From Candidatus Woesearchaeota archaeon (GTDB taxonomy: Archaea > Nanobdellota > Nanobdellia > Woesearchaeales > UBA525): a stretch of 10,195 bases of DNA. Of the stretch, positions 1-5,925 are shown piece by piece. Position 1 is the first letter of the stretch. Each line of letters begins with the position of its first letter. The stretch is from positions 1 to 10,195 of the forward strand of contig JAJPEB010000034.1 in assembly GCA_023252315.1 (NCBI GenBank). The letters run 5' to 3'. The notes under the pieces were generated by a model. It searched no databases. It was not told the DNA's origin and worked only from the letters and a program-made list of their open reading frames with translations. A program made the position numbers and the translations under genes.

Positions 1-68
1 GCCGACCAGGCGAGCACGCCGATGAAGAGCGCGAGCGAGAGCAGGGGGAGACGATCCTGGGGCTTCAT
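1..68 (-). CDS. N-terminus of an unidentified membrane or exported protein (partial)
   Basis: The reverse strand from base 68 opens with ATG and runs out of the window after 22 codons: MKPQDRLPLLSLALFIGVLA then W, S. The pattern of a short charged start (K2, D5, R6) followed by a run of about 15 hydrophobic residues is typical of a signal peptide or first membrane helix. The start is supported by a TATA-like box at 91-98 whose centre is 26-27 bases upstream, the same spacing as the other leaderless genes here. There is no untranslated leader and no Shine-Dalgarno. The product cannot be identified from 22 residues. It is divergent from the CDP-alcohol phosphatidyltransferase gene, with 245 bp between the two start codons. 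Confidence 0.6.
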   Translation of the reverse strand, partial: MKPQDRLPLLSLALFIGVLAWS

Positions 69-90
69 GGGGGCTGCTGTGGCGGCGGCG

Positions 91-98
91 TTTAAAAT
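91..98 (-). promoter_or_regulatory. TATA box for the minus-strand gene starting at 68
   Basis: The minus-strand reading is ATTTTAAA in an otherwise GC-rich context. Its centre at 94.5 lies 26.5 bases before the A of the ATG at 68, as expected for an archaeal TBP site driving a leaderless transcript. Confidence 0.6.
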
Positions 99-220
99 CC
101 TTCACACGGCCGTGAGAGCGATCTCGCATGCGCTTCTCCTGTTCGACTCTAAGGCAGCATCCAAGAAAAGGTATCGTTCACAAAAAAAGAGTTTTCAGAC
201 AACTCCGCTGCATCCGAATG

Positions 221-230
221 ATTTTTATAG
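221..230 (+). promoter_or_regulatory. TATA box for the CDP-alcohol phosphatidyltransferase gene
   Basis: The sequence ATTTTTATAG sits in the AT-richest stretch of the divergent intergenic region. With archaeal geometry transcription would start near 250-253, giving a leader of about 60 nt before the ATG at 314. This is the only box here that is not spaced for leaderless translation. The same bases read TATAAAAAT on the other strand, so some minus-strand activity is possible, but I see no convincing gene placed for it. Confidence 0.55.
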
Positions 231-262
231 TCTTTCCGCAAGGGCCCTCCTGCTGAGCGAGC

Positions 263-298
263 ATGTTCCTGGGAACTGGCGGTTGCGGGGACGCGTGA
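263..298 (+). other. Possible 11-codon upstream ORF in the leader of the CDP-alcohol transferase
   Basis: An ATG at 263 opens a reading frame MFLGTGGCGDA ending in TGA at 296-298, in the same frame as the downstream gene. It lies wholly within the predicted leader, about 10 nt after the inferred transcription start. It ends 15 nt before the ATG at 314, and its stop overlaps the Shine-Dalgarno-like GAGGAG at 297-302. It could be a leader peptide that affects re-initiation, or a chance ATG. No protein-level evidence can be drawn from 11 residues. Confidence 0.25.
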
Positions 299-302
299 GG
301 AG
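297..302 (+). promoter_or_regulatory. Shine-Dalgarno-like site for the CDP-alcohol transferase
   Basis: GAGGAG lies 11 bases before the ATG at 314. It favours that start over the in-frame ATG at 353, and fits a leadered mRNA made from the box at 221-230. Confidence 0.45.
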
Positions 303-313
303 CAGGCACACCC

Positions 314-898
314 ATGAGCGCCCGAAAGCTGTCCCGGAAGCATTCTGAGCTGATGCGCTTCTTGCGCCGCCTCAACTGGGCGAACGTCCTCACGGCGGCC
401 CGGCTCGTCCTCATCCTGCCCATCACGCTCGCGGTCGCGCTCGGCTCCCTGTGGTGGACGGTCGGGCTCTACTGCGCGGCCGCGCTCACGGACCTCTTCG
501 ACGGTATCGTCGCGCGCAGCTACGGCTTCGCGTCGCAGCAGGGCGCTCGCCTCGACGGCAGCGTCGACATGGCGTTCATGCTGATGACGCTCGCGTGGCT
601 CTACGTCGTCTTCCCGTCCGAGCTCGGCCTCGTCGCGTGGGCCATGATCGCGCTCGTCGCGAGCGCGCTGCTCACGGCCGCGGTCTCGCTCTTCTTGCAC
701 CGCAGGCTCATCTCCGTGCACCCGAGGCTCGGGCGCGTCGGCGCCGCCGCGCTCTTCGTTGCGTTCCCGCTCGCGCTGCTGACAGGCGCGCCCTCGCTCG
801 TGCTCGTCGCGATCCCCCTGCTGCTCGCGGGCAGGGTCGAGGCTGCGCTCGAGCTGCATGCGATGCACGAGAAGGCGCATCCGGGGAAGGGGCACTGA
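314..898 (+). CDS. CDP-alcohol phosphatidyltransferase family membrane protein
   Basis: A 194-aa integral membrane enzyme expected to transfer a phospho-lipid group from a CDP-activated lipid (CDP-archaeol in archaea) to an alcohol such as glycerol-phosphate, inositol-phosphate or serine, releasing CMP. The full family signature DxxDGxxAR-x8-GxxxDxxxD is present: D60, D63, G64, A67, R68, G77, D81 and D85. These aspartates bind the two metals and the CDP moiety. The preceding NWANVLTAARLVL at 21-33 is the usual cytoplasmic entry into the first helix. About six hydrophobic segments follow between residues 30 and 176, and the tail is short and His/Lys-containing. Length is typical for PgsA-like members. 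The acceptor alcohol cannot be told from sequence; archaetidylglycerol- or archaetidylinositol-phosphate synthase are both possible. M14 at 353 is an alternative start, but the leader and GAGGAG support 314. Confidence 0.88.
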   Translation: MSARKLSRKHSELMRFLRRLNWANVLTAARLVLILPITLAVALGSLWWTVGLYCAAALTDLFDGIVARSYGFASQQGARLDGSVDMAFMLMTLAWLYVVFPSELGLVAWAMIALVASALLTAAVSLFLHRRLISVHPRLGRVGAAALFVAFPLALLTGAPSLVLVAIPLLLAGRVEAALELHAMHEKAHPGKGH

Positions 899-969
899 GC
901 CCGCGGCGCGGCCGCATCGCGCCCTCGGCCTCCCGGATCCCCGCGCGCCAATAGCATCGCCCAGAACGC

Positions 970-976
970 TTATATT
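970..976 (+). promoter_or_regulatory. TATA box for the MFS/SLC13 transporter operon
   Basis: TTATATT is centred at 973, 26 bases before the ATG at 999. This is leaderless spacing and decides the start of the MFS gene. Confidence 0.65.
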
Positions 977-998
977 GTGCCCGCGGCGTCGCGCGGCC

Positions 999-2438
999 AT
1001 GGGCCACGGGGCGGAGAAGAGGAGAGGGGCGGCGCAGGAGGAGCGCGCGGGCGCGCCCGAGCCGACGACGCCAAAGGAGCTCGAGCGCAACCAGCGCCTC
1101 ACGATCGCGGAAGAGAGCCTCAACGCCGCGAGCACGGGCCTCACCGCGAACTTCATCACGCCCTTCGCGCTCGCGCTCGGCTCGTCGAGCACGCTCATCG
1201 CCGCGATCACGACGCTGCCGAGCCTCATCGCGGCCTTCGCGCAGCTCGGCGTGCAGCGCGCGCGCAGCTGGTTCGCGACGCGCCGGCGCCACATGTTCGT
1301 CTTCTCCCTGCTGCAGGCGATCATGTGGCTCCCGCTGCTCGCCGTGCCCGCGCTCGCGCATCCGGGCCTCTGGCTGCTCGGGATCGTGACGCTCAACACG
1401 GTCTTCGGATTCCTCGTGAACCCGGTCCTGAGCGGCTTCACGGCCGACATCGTGCCCGACGAGCAGCGCGGAAGGTTCTTCGGGCTGCGCAACACGCTCA
1501 CGGGCATCTCGACGTTCCTCACGACGCTGCTCGCGGGCTTCGTCCTCGCCCTGACGACGCGCTCGCCGCTCTCCGGCTTCGCGATCCTCTTCTCGCTCGC
1601 GTTCGCCGCGCGCGCCGCGAGCGCGTACCTCTTCACGCGCATGGGGGCGCCGCCTGAAGCGCCCGCCGACGGCGCCACGCCCGAGCCGCACGAGCTGCTC
1701 ATGCACGCGAACAGGACGCCGCTCGGCAAGTTCACGCTCTTCCTCACGCTCTTCCTCATCGCAGTCAACATCGCGAGCCCGTTCTTCTCCGTCTACGAGC
1801 TCTCGGTGCTCGGCTTCAGCTACGCGCAGTACACCGCGATCATGTGCATGGGACTCGTGACGGGCTTCGTCACCATGTCGCTGTGGGGCCGCTACGTCGA
1901 CAGGATCGGCTCGCGCACCGTGCTCGTGACGTGCGGGCTGCTGACCCCCGTGATCCCGCTCGTGTGGGCGATGACGTCCGACTTCCGCATCCTGCTCGCG
2001 ACGGAGGCGCTCAGCGGCATCGCGTGGGCGGGCTTCAACCTGAGCGTGACCACGTACCTCATCGACGCCACGGAGCGCAGGGAGCGCACGCGCCAGGTCG
2101 CCGAGTACACGGTGCTCGTGCAGATCGCGGTGTTCGCGGGCGCGATGGCGGGCGGCGGGCTGCTCGGCCACTACGGCAAGGACGCGGCGCAGTCGTTCGT
2201 CAACCTCTTCTTCCTCAGCGCGGCGCTGCGCTTCATCGTCGTGCTCGCGTTCTACCAGACGATCAAGGAGCTGCGCCTCGTCGAGGTCCCGGTCAGGGGC
2301 AGGCTCTTCCGCGGCTTCGTGCTCGTGCGCCCGCACATGGGCGCGATGCAGTCGACGGCTGTCGAGTCCTTCCCTGCGCGGGCCAAGGCAGCCCCGCAGG
2401 CGCGTGCGCGCGATGCCCGGGGAAGGGGCGCCCGGTGA
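999..2438 (+). CDS. Major facilitator superfamily (MFS) permease
   Basis: A 479-aa secondary transporter with a charged cytoplasmic N-terminus (about residues 1-35) and roughly twelve hydrophobic segments. Approximate positions are 44-62, 66-84, 98-116, 124-143, 167-187, 191-212, 243-262, 277-296, 306-325, 329-352, 371-391 and 399-419. A charged central loop (213-242) separates two six-helix halves. The MFS loop motif is visible twice: DIVPDEQRGRFFG at 150-162 in the first half, and WGRYVDRIGSRTVLV at 296-310, which matches the GxxxDRxGR motif A, after helix 8. The C-terminal 25 residues are Arg/Ala-rich and disordered-looking. The ATG at 999 is chosen because the TATA box at 970-976 is leaderless-spaced; the open frame extends upstream to 858 without a comparable signal. 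The substrate is unknown. The stop overlaps the start of the next transporter gene, so the two are probably co-expressed. Confidence 0.85.
   Translation: MGHGAEKRRGAAQEERAGAPEPTTPKELERNQRLTIAEESLNAASTGLTANFITPFALALGSSSTLIAAITTLPSLIAAFAQLGVQRARSWFATRRRHMFVFSLLQAIMWLPLLAVPALAHPGLWLLGIVTLNTVFGFLVNPVLSGFTADIVPDEQRGRFFGLRNTLTGISTFLTTLLAGFVLALTTRSPLSGFAILFSLAFAARAASAYLFTRMGAPPEAPADGATPEPHELLMHANRTPLGKFTLFLTLFLIAVNIASPFFSVYELSVLGFSYAQYTAIMCMGLVTGFVTMSLWGRYVDRIGSRTVLVTCGLLTPVIPLVWAMTSDFRILLATEALSGIAWAGFNLSVTTYLIDATERRERTRQVAEYTVLVQIAVFAGAMAGGGLLGHYGKDAAQSFVNLFFLSAALRFIVVLAFYQTIKELRLVEVPVRGRLFRGFVLVRPHMGAMQSTAVESFPARAKAAPQARARDARGRGAR
2419..2428 (+). promoter_or_regulatory. Purine-rich ribosome binding stretch for the SLC13-type gene
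   Basis: GGGGAAGGGG ends 6 bases before the GTG at 2435, inside the last codons of the MFS gene. It supports the GTG start and coupled translation. The match to a canonical Shine-Dalgarno is loose. Confidence 0.4.
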
Positions 2439-3670
2439 TCATCCCGATCGTCGTGCTCGTCGCGGTCTTCGCGCTCATCGCGGTGCGCCAAGTCGGCCCG
2501 CTGCGCCTCAAGATGTGGCACGTCATGCTCGGCGGCGCGCTCGCGGTGCTCGCGACGGGGCAGATCTCGCTCCCCGACGCCTGGCGCGCGATCAACGCGG
2601 ACGTCCTCATCTTCCTCTTCTGCATGTTCGTCGCGGGCCGCGCGCTCGAGGAGAGCGGCTATCTCGCGGCGCTCTCGTACCGGTGCTTCCGCCGCGCGAG
2701 GAGCATGGACGCGCTCGTGCTGCTCGTGCTCTTCGGCGTCGCCGCCGCGTCGGCCGTGCTGATGAACGACACGCTCGCGATCGTCGGCACGCCCGTGGTC
2801 CTGCTCCTCGCGCGCAAGCACAAGGCGGACGCGAAGATGCTCCTGCTCGCGCTGTGCTTCGCGGTCACGATCGGCAGCGCCATGAGCCCGATCGGCAACC
2901 CGCAGAACCTGCTCATCGCGCTTACGGGCACGATCGCGAACCCGTTCCTCGCGTTCGCCTCGCGCCTGGCCGTCCCGACGGCGATCAACCTCCTCGTCAC
3001 GTACGGCCTGCTGCGCATCTTCTACAAGGAGAGCTTCCATGCGACCCCGCTCGCGCATGAGAGGGAGCCGATCCGCGACGCAAGCCTCGCGGTGGCGGCG
3101 AAGATCTCGCTGTGCGCGATGCTGCTGCTCATCGCGGCGAAGGTCGCGCTCGTCGCGGCGCGCTCGCCCGTCGACATCCCGCTCGCGGCCGTCGCGCTCG
3201 CGGGGGCTGTCCCCGCGCTGCTCCACAGGCGGCGCGTCGAGCTCGTGCGCGGCATCGACTGGGGCACGCTCGTCTTCTTCGCCGCGATGTTTGTGCTCAT
3301 GCGATCGGTGTGGGACACTGGCCTCTTCCAGCGCCTCATCGCGGCGACTGGCCTCGGCGTCGGCTCGCTCGCGGCGATCTTCCTCGCGGGGGTGCTCGTG
3401 AGCCAGCTCGTCTCGAACGTGCCGCTCGTCGCGCTCTACCTCCCGCTGCTCGCGAGCGTGGGCGCGGGGGAGTCGCAGCTGCTCGCGCTCGCGGCGGGCA
3501 GCACGGTCGCGGGCAACCTCCTGATCCTCGGCGCCGCGAGCAACGTCATCGTGATACAGAACGCGGAGCGCAAGGGCGAGACGATCACGTTCTGGGAGTT
3601 CGCGCGCATCGGCGTGCCGCTCACAGTGCTCAACGTCGCGGTGTACTGGATATTCCTCGCGTGGCGATGA
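2435..3670 (+). CDS. ArsB/NhaD/SLC13-type ion transporter (IT superfamily permease)
   Basis: A 411-aa membrane transporter built as two homologous halves. The first half carries NDTLAIVGTP (111-120) and the hairpin signature SPIGNPQN (151-158). The second carries SQLVSNVP (323-330) with YLPLL after it, then GSTVAGNLLILGAASN (355-370) and the terminal ITFWEFARIGVPLT segment (384-397). These are hallmarks of the arsenite pump ArsB, Na+/H+ antiporter NhaD and citrate/dicarboxylate SLC13 group. The family moves anions or exchanges Na+/H+; the actual substrate is not decided by the sequence. No arsenic regulator, reductase or ATPase lies nearby, so I do not call it arsB. The start is the GTG at 2435, whose last three bases plus A form the TGA of the MFS gene (GTGA overlap). 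This places hydrophobic residues directly after the start, as expected for helix 1. No membrane helix is missing and length is usual for the family. Confidence 0.85.
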   Translation: MIIPIVVLVAVFALIAVRQVGPLRLKMWHVMLGGALAVLATGQISLPDAWRAINADVLIFLFCMFVAGRALEESGYLAALSYRCFRRARSMDALVLLVLFGVAAASAVLMNDTLAIVGTPVVLLLARKHKADAKMLLLALCFAVTIGSAMSPIGNPQNLLIALTGTIANPFLAFASRLAVPTAINLLVTYGLLRIFYKESFHATPLAHEREPIRDASLAVAAKISLCAMLLLIAAKVALVAARSPVDIPLAAVALAGAVPALLHRRRVELVRGIDWGTLVFFAAMFVLMRSVWDTGLFQRLIAATGLGVGSLAAIFLAGVLVSQLVSNVPLVALYLPLLASVGAGESQLLALAAGSTVAGNLLILGAASNVIVIQNAERKGETITFWEFARIGVPLTVLNVAVYWIFLAWR

Positions 3671-3687
3671 GCAGAGAGGGAACCGGC

Positions 3688-3715
3688 GGAAGGGGAGAGA
3701 AAGGAAGGAGGAAGG
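3688..3715 (+). other. 28-base uninterrupted polypurine tract between convergent genes
   Basis: Every base from 3688 to 3715 on the plus strand is A or G. The tract lies in the 55-bp gap between the ends of the SLC13-type gene (+) and the DUF4382-like gene (-). A transcript leaving the minus-strand gene would contain a pure C/U stretch here, which could help termination; archaeal terminators are usually U-rich, so this is a weak candidate. No hairpin is evident. Confidence 0.4.
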
Positions 3716-3725
3716 CGCGGCGCGC

Positions 3726-4622
3726 CTAGCCGCCGCTCACGAGCATGCCCGTCTGGTTCCCGCCCACCTGCGCGTCCTGCACCACCCGCACGTCGACCGC
3801 AGGCGTGATGACGTAGTCGTTCTTCGGGAGCGAGAACGCGAACGAGCCGTTGAGCGACACCGTGAGCAGCACCGCGGTCGTCTCGCCGGGCCTCACCGTG
3901 ACGCTGCGCTGGATCGTGAGCTGGTTCATGGGCAGCGAGACCTCGCGCGTGCCGTGCACTCCCTTGAAGCGCACGCTCGGGACGACGAGGCGGATCGCGT
4001 CGTACGTGCCCGATTCCGCGTCGCCCCGCGCGGCGAGCTCGGTGCGCCCCTCGCGCCCGATCGCGACGAGGTCGCGCGGGTCCGCGGCGAGGTGGTCCTC
4101 GTATACCTTGAGGTCCGTCCAGTCGCCGCTAGGGCCGCGGACCTGCGCGCTGCTGAGCGGGAAGGAGATGATGTCCGCGGCCGTCGTCGTGCCCGAGGCG
4201 GCGATGCCGAGCACGACCGTGCCCTTGCCCGAAGGCATCGCGGGCGGCGTGCCCGTGCCTGCGCCCGTGCCTGCGCTTCCCGTGCCGGCCCCCGTCGCGA
4301 AGGTCCCATTGGCTGCTCCCGTGCCGTGCGTGCCGTTCCCGAGGGTGCCGTTCGCTGCGGGAGCGCTCGGCACAGCGGGAGCTGTCGCGTCCGTGGCATT
4401 GGTCGCATTCATGACGGAGCTCCCGTTCACGGTGCCGACGCCCGCGTCAGGCGGGGTGCCGCTGCCGCCGTAGCCGCCAGTATCGATGACAGTGCCGTTG
4501 CCCGCGCCGAGGCCATCGCCTGGGGAAGCCTGGTCGCCGGGAGCGGTGCCTTGCGCGCACGCGGCGAATGCCAGCAGCGCGATCGCGCACAGCGCGGAGA
4601 GCATGAGGTCGGTTCTTGCCAT
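3726..4622 (-). CDS. Secreted, probably lipid-anchored DUF4382-like protein with a Gly/Thr/Ala/Asn linker
   Basis: A 298-aa exported protein. Residues 1-22 form a signal peptide with a hydrophobic core (LMLSALCAIALLAFAA) ending at C22, so AFAAC resembles a lipobox and an N-terminal lipid anchor is likely. Residues 23-132 are a low-complexity linker rich in Gly, Thr, Ala, Pro and Asn, with GTGAG-type repeats near 108-125. Nine N-X-S/T sequons are present (N42, N66, N72, N75, N91, N96, N105, N258, N289), seven of them in the linker, which fits surface N-glycosylation. Residues about 133-283 resemble DUF4382: a beta strand opening (TVVLGIAASG), a 'DLVAIGREGRTELA' segment, 'SGTYDAIRLVVPSV', 'LTIQRSVTVRPGETT' and 'YVITPAVDVRV'. 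The start at 4622 is set by the TATA box at 4645-4650; the in-frame ATG at 4640 would sit only about 8 bases from that box. The molecular role is unknown. Confidence 0.75.
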   Translation of the reverse strand: MARTDLMLSALCAIALLAFAACAQGTAPGDQASPGDGLGAGNGTVIDTGGYGGSGTPPDAGVGTVNGSSVMNATNATDATAPAVPSAPAANGTLGNGTHGTGAANGTFATGAGTGSAGTGAGTGTPPAMPSGKGTVVLGIAASGTTTAADIISFPLSSAQVRGPSGDWTDLKVYEDHLAADPRDLVAIGREGRTELAARGDAESGTYDAIRLVVPSVRFKGVHGTREVSLPMNQLTIQRSVTVRPGETTAVLLTVSLNGSFAFSLPKNDYVITPAVDVRVVQDAQVGGNQTGMLVSGG

Positions 4623-4644
4623 GCTCGCACGAATGCGCATGCGG

Positions 4645-4650
4645 TTATAA
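4645..4650 (-). promoter_or_regulatory. TATA box for the DUF4382-like gene
   Basis: The palindrome TTATAA is centred 25.5 bases upstream of the ATG at 4622. This selects that start over the ATG at 4640. Confidence 0.6.
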
Positions 4651-4718
4651 CCCTTCCTTTCCCCTATATGCCTACGCGCATCCGCCTGCGCGCCGCATGG
4701 GCGCGGCTCCTCGCAATC

Positions 4719-4724
4719 TTTATA
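4719..4724 (+). promoter_or_regulatory. TATA box for the uracil-DNA glycosylase gene
   Basis: TTTATA is centred 27.5 bases before the ATG at 4749. It rules against the upstream in-frame ATG at 4668, which would place the box inside the coding region. Confidence 0.65.
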
Positions 4725-4748
4725 GGGTGGCTGCACGAGCGCTTCCCC

Positions 4749-5384
4749 ATGGACGAGCCGACGGGGAAGCAGGCGCGCCTCGACGCGATACGCGAGCGCA
4801 TCGGGCGGGAGATGGTGTGCCCGCTCAAGGACGCGGCGACCCATATGGTCTTCGGGAAAGGCAACCCCGACGCGCAGATCCTCTTCATCGGCGAGGCGCC
4901 GGGCGAGCAGGAGGACAGGACAGGCGTGCCGTTCGTGGGCTCGGCGGGGCGCGAGCTCGACAAGCTGCTGCGCGCGATCGGCCTCACGCTCGACGACGTC
5001 TACATCGCGAACATCCTCAAGTACCGCCCGCCTGGCAACCGCGACCCGAACGAGGACGAGATCCGCAGGCACACCCCCTACCTCGTCGAGCAGATCCGCG
5101 TGATCGCGCCGAGGTTCATCTGCACGCTCGGCAACTTCTCGACGAAGTTCGTGCTCGCCGGCTTCGACGTCGACGGGATGAGGAAGATCCCCGGCGTGAG
5201 CGTGCTCCACGGCGCGCCGCGCGAGAAGGAGGTGCAGGGGATCGCGTTCACGGTCTTCCCGCTCTACCATCCCGCGGCGATGCTCTACAAGCCGCCGCTG
5301 CGCGCGGTGCTCGAGGAGGACTTCAGGAAGCTCGGGGCGCTCCTCTCGACGCAGGGCGCGCAGCGGCAGATGCGGCTGGGGTGA
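4749..5384 (+). CDS. Family-4 (UDGa-type) uracil-DNA glycosylase lacking most Fe-S cysteines
   Basis: A 211-aa base-excision-repair enzyme expected to remove uracil, the product of cytosine deamination, from DNA. Family-4 landmarks in order: VFGKGNPDAQILFIGEAPGE (34-53, with the GEAPG active-site motif at 48-52), the GVPFVGSAGRELDKLL uracil-pocket segment (59-74), YIANILKYRPPGNRDP (85-100), and PLYHPAAMLYKP (171-182), whose His174-Pro175 belongs to the second catalytic motif. Family-4 enzymes normally hold a [4Fe-4S] cluster with four cysteines: a CxxC near the N-terminus, one in KCRPP, and one in the helix before PYL. Here the first CxxC position is E21, KCRPP is KYRPP (Y92), and the last is H108; only C24 remains. 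Catalytic motifs look intact, so activity is plausible without a cluster. Length is typical. The gene stands alone, divergent from the DUF4382-like gene. Confidence 0.9.
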   Translation: MDEPTGKQARLDAIRERIGREMVCPLKDAATHMVFGKGNPDAQILFIGEAPGEQEDRTGVPFVGSAGRELDKLLRAIGLTLDDVYIANILKYRPPGNRDPNEDEIRRHTPYLVEQIRVIAPRFICTLGNFSTKFVLAGFDVDGMRKIPGVSVLHGAPREKEVQGIAFTVFPLYHPAAMLYKPPLRAVLEEDFRKLGALLSTQGAQRQMRLG

Positions 5385-5405
5385 GGGGATGCGCGGGAGG
5401 GCCGC

Positions 5406-5894
5406 TCATCCGCTGATTTTCCTCAGATAGGGAAGATGGTTATTCATTTTCCCAGGCTCAGATATTGATACGGCGTAGAGATGGTGGCCGGGATACGCCT
5501 CGAGCGCGTAGGCATCCGCGGACACGTCCATCCCGAGGCGCGCGAGCACATCCACGGCCAGATCGAGGTTGTGGTTCGCGAAGATGCACCCCGGGAATGC
5601 GCCTATTTTGCGATTCACGCCGAGAACGTAGTCTCGTATCGATCCGTCCGTCGGAGTCTCTTGGCGACTGCCGATCACGTCCCTCAGAGTCACCCTTATC
5701 GATGGAGGAAGGTACCTGAGGCCGCCTGTTGAGAGGAACGCTTGCATGTGCGGGCTCGTGTCTTGGATCCTCGGAATTTGGTCCCTCAGCTCCGTGGAGA
5801 GCGTATATGTCGGGCTTCCGAAGAACGTACCGCCGTGCATCCTCGGCACATTGTCGGGGAAGTAGAGGAACGACACTCCTGGCTTCGGTTCCAT
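5406..5894 (-). CDS. Unrecognised 162-aa protein of lower GC content
   Basis: I do not recognise this protein. It has no signal peptide or membrane helix and no cysteine pair. It reads as a soluble alpha/beta protein, with aromatic- and Gly-rich stretches (FLYFPD at 9-14, HGGTFFGSPTYTL at 20-32) and a hydrophobic segment NLDLAVDVLARLGMDVSA at about 109-126. A C-terminal part is rich in His, Tyr and Asn. The ATG at 5894 is supported by a TATA-like CTTTTAAC box 27-28 bases upstream. The composition is unlike its neighbours: line 5581-5640 is 32/60 and 5641-5700 36/60 G+C by hand count, against 45/60 in a deaminase line, and AT-ending codons are frequent. Recent acquisition or relaxed selection are both possible. 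It lies 24 bp after the redoxin gene on the same strand, and 21 bp from the convergent UDG stop. Confidence 0.65.
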   Translation of the reverse strand: MEPKPGVSFLYFPDNVPRMHGGTFFGSPTYTLSTELRDQIPRIQDTSPHMQAFLSTGGLRYLPPSIRVTLRDVIGSRQETPTDGSIRDYVLGVNRKIGAFPGCIFANHNLDLAVDVLARLGMDVSADAYALEAYPGHHLYAVSISEPGKMNNHLPYLRKISG

Positions 5895-5917
5895 CGCAGG
5901 AGCGTATCCACTTCTCA

Positions 5918-5925
5918 GTTAAAAG
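5918..5925 (-). promoter_or_regulatory. TATA-like box for the 162-aa ORF, overlapping the redoxin stop codon
   Basis: The minus-strand reading is CTTTTAAC, centred 27.5 bases before the ATG at 5894. It contains the TAA stop (5919-5921) of the upstream redoxin gene, so the promoter is embedded in the end of the preceding gene. Confidence 0.45.

Noticed and set aside
182..205. Hairpin GAGTT/AACTC followed by seven T on the minus strand, resembling an intrinsic terminator
   Set aside because: The stem is only 5 bp and no minus-strand gene ends upstream of it. It could terminate antisense transcription from 221-230, but nothing supports such a transcript.
22..348. Plus-strand open frame of 108 codons at the left end
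   Set aside because: It overlaps the divergent promoter region, the minus-strand gene start and the start of the real CDP-alcohol transferase. It has no TATA-spaced start and its composition changes abruptly through AT-rich intergenic DNA.
149..1771. Long minus-strand open frames antisense to the CDP-alcohol transferase and MFS genes (149-1771 and 708-2336)
   Set aside because: Their translations are Arg/Glu/Ala- or Ser/Arg-rich with no domain, as expected for the antisense of GC-biased codons. The plus-strand frames carry clear family motifs and promoters.
2435..3670. Arsenite efflux pump (arsB) assignment
   Set aside because: The IT-superfamily motifs are shared by ArsB, NhaD and SLC13 proteins, and no arsenic genes are nearby. 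Only the superfamily level is supported.
4668..4748. Upstream in-frame ATG (4668) that would lengthen the UDG by 27 residues
   Set aside because: The TATA box at 4719-4724 would then lie inside the coding sequence. The ATG at 4749 has leaderless spacing and gives a normal family-4 N-terminus.
4623..5270. N-terminal extension of the DUF4382-like frame back to 5270
   Set aside because: The extension is antisense to the UDG gene. The signal peptide and a correctly spaced TATA box fix the start at 4622. The in-frame ATG at 4640 lies too close to the box.
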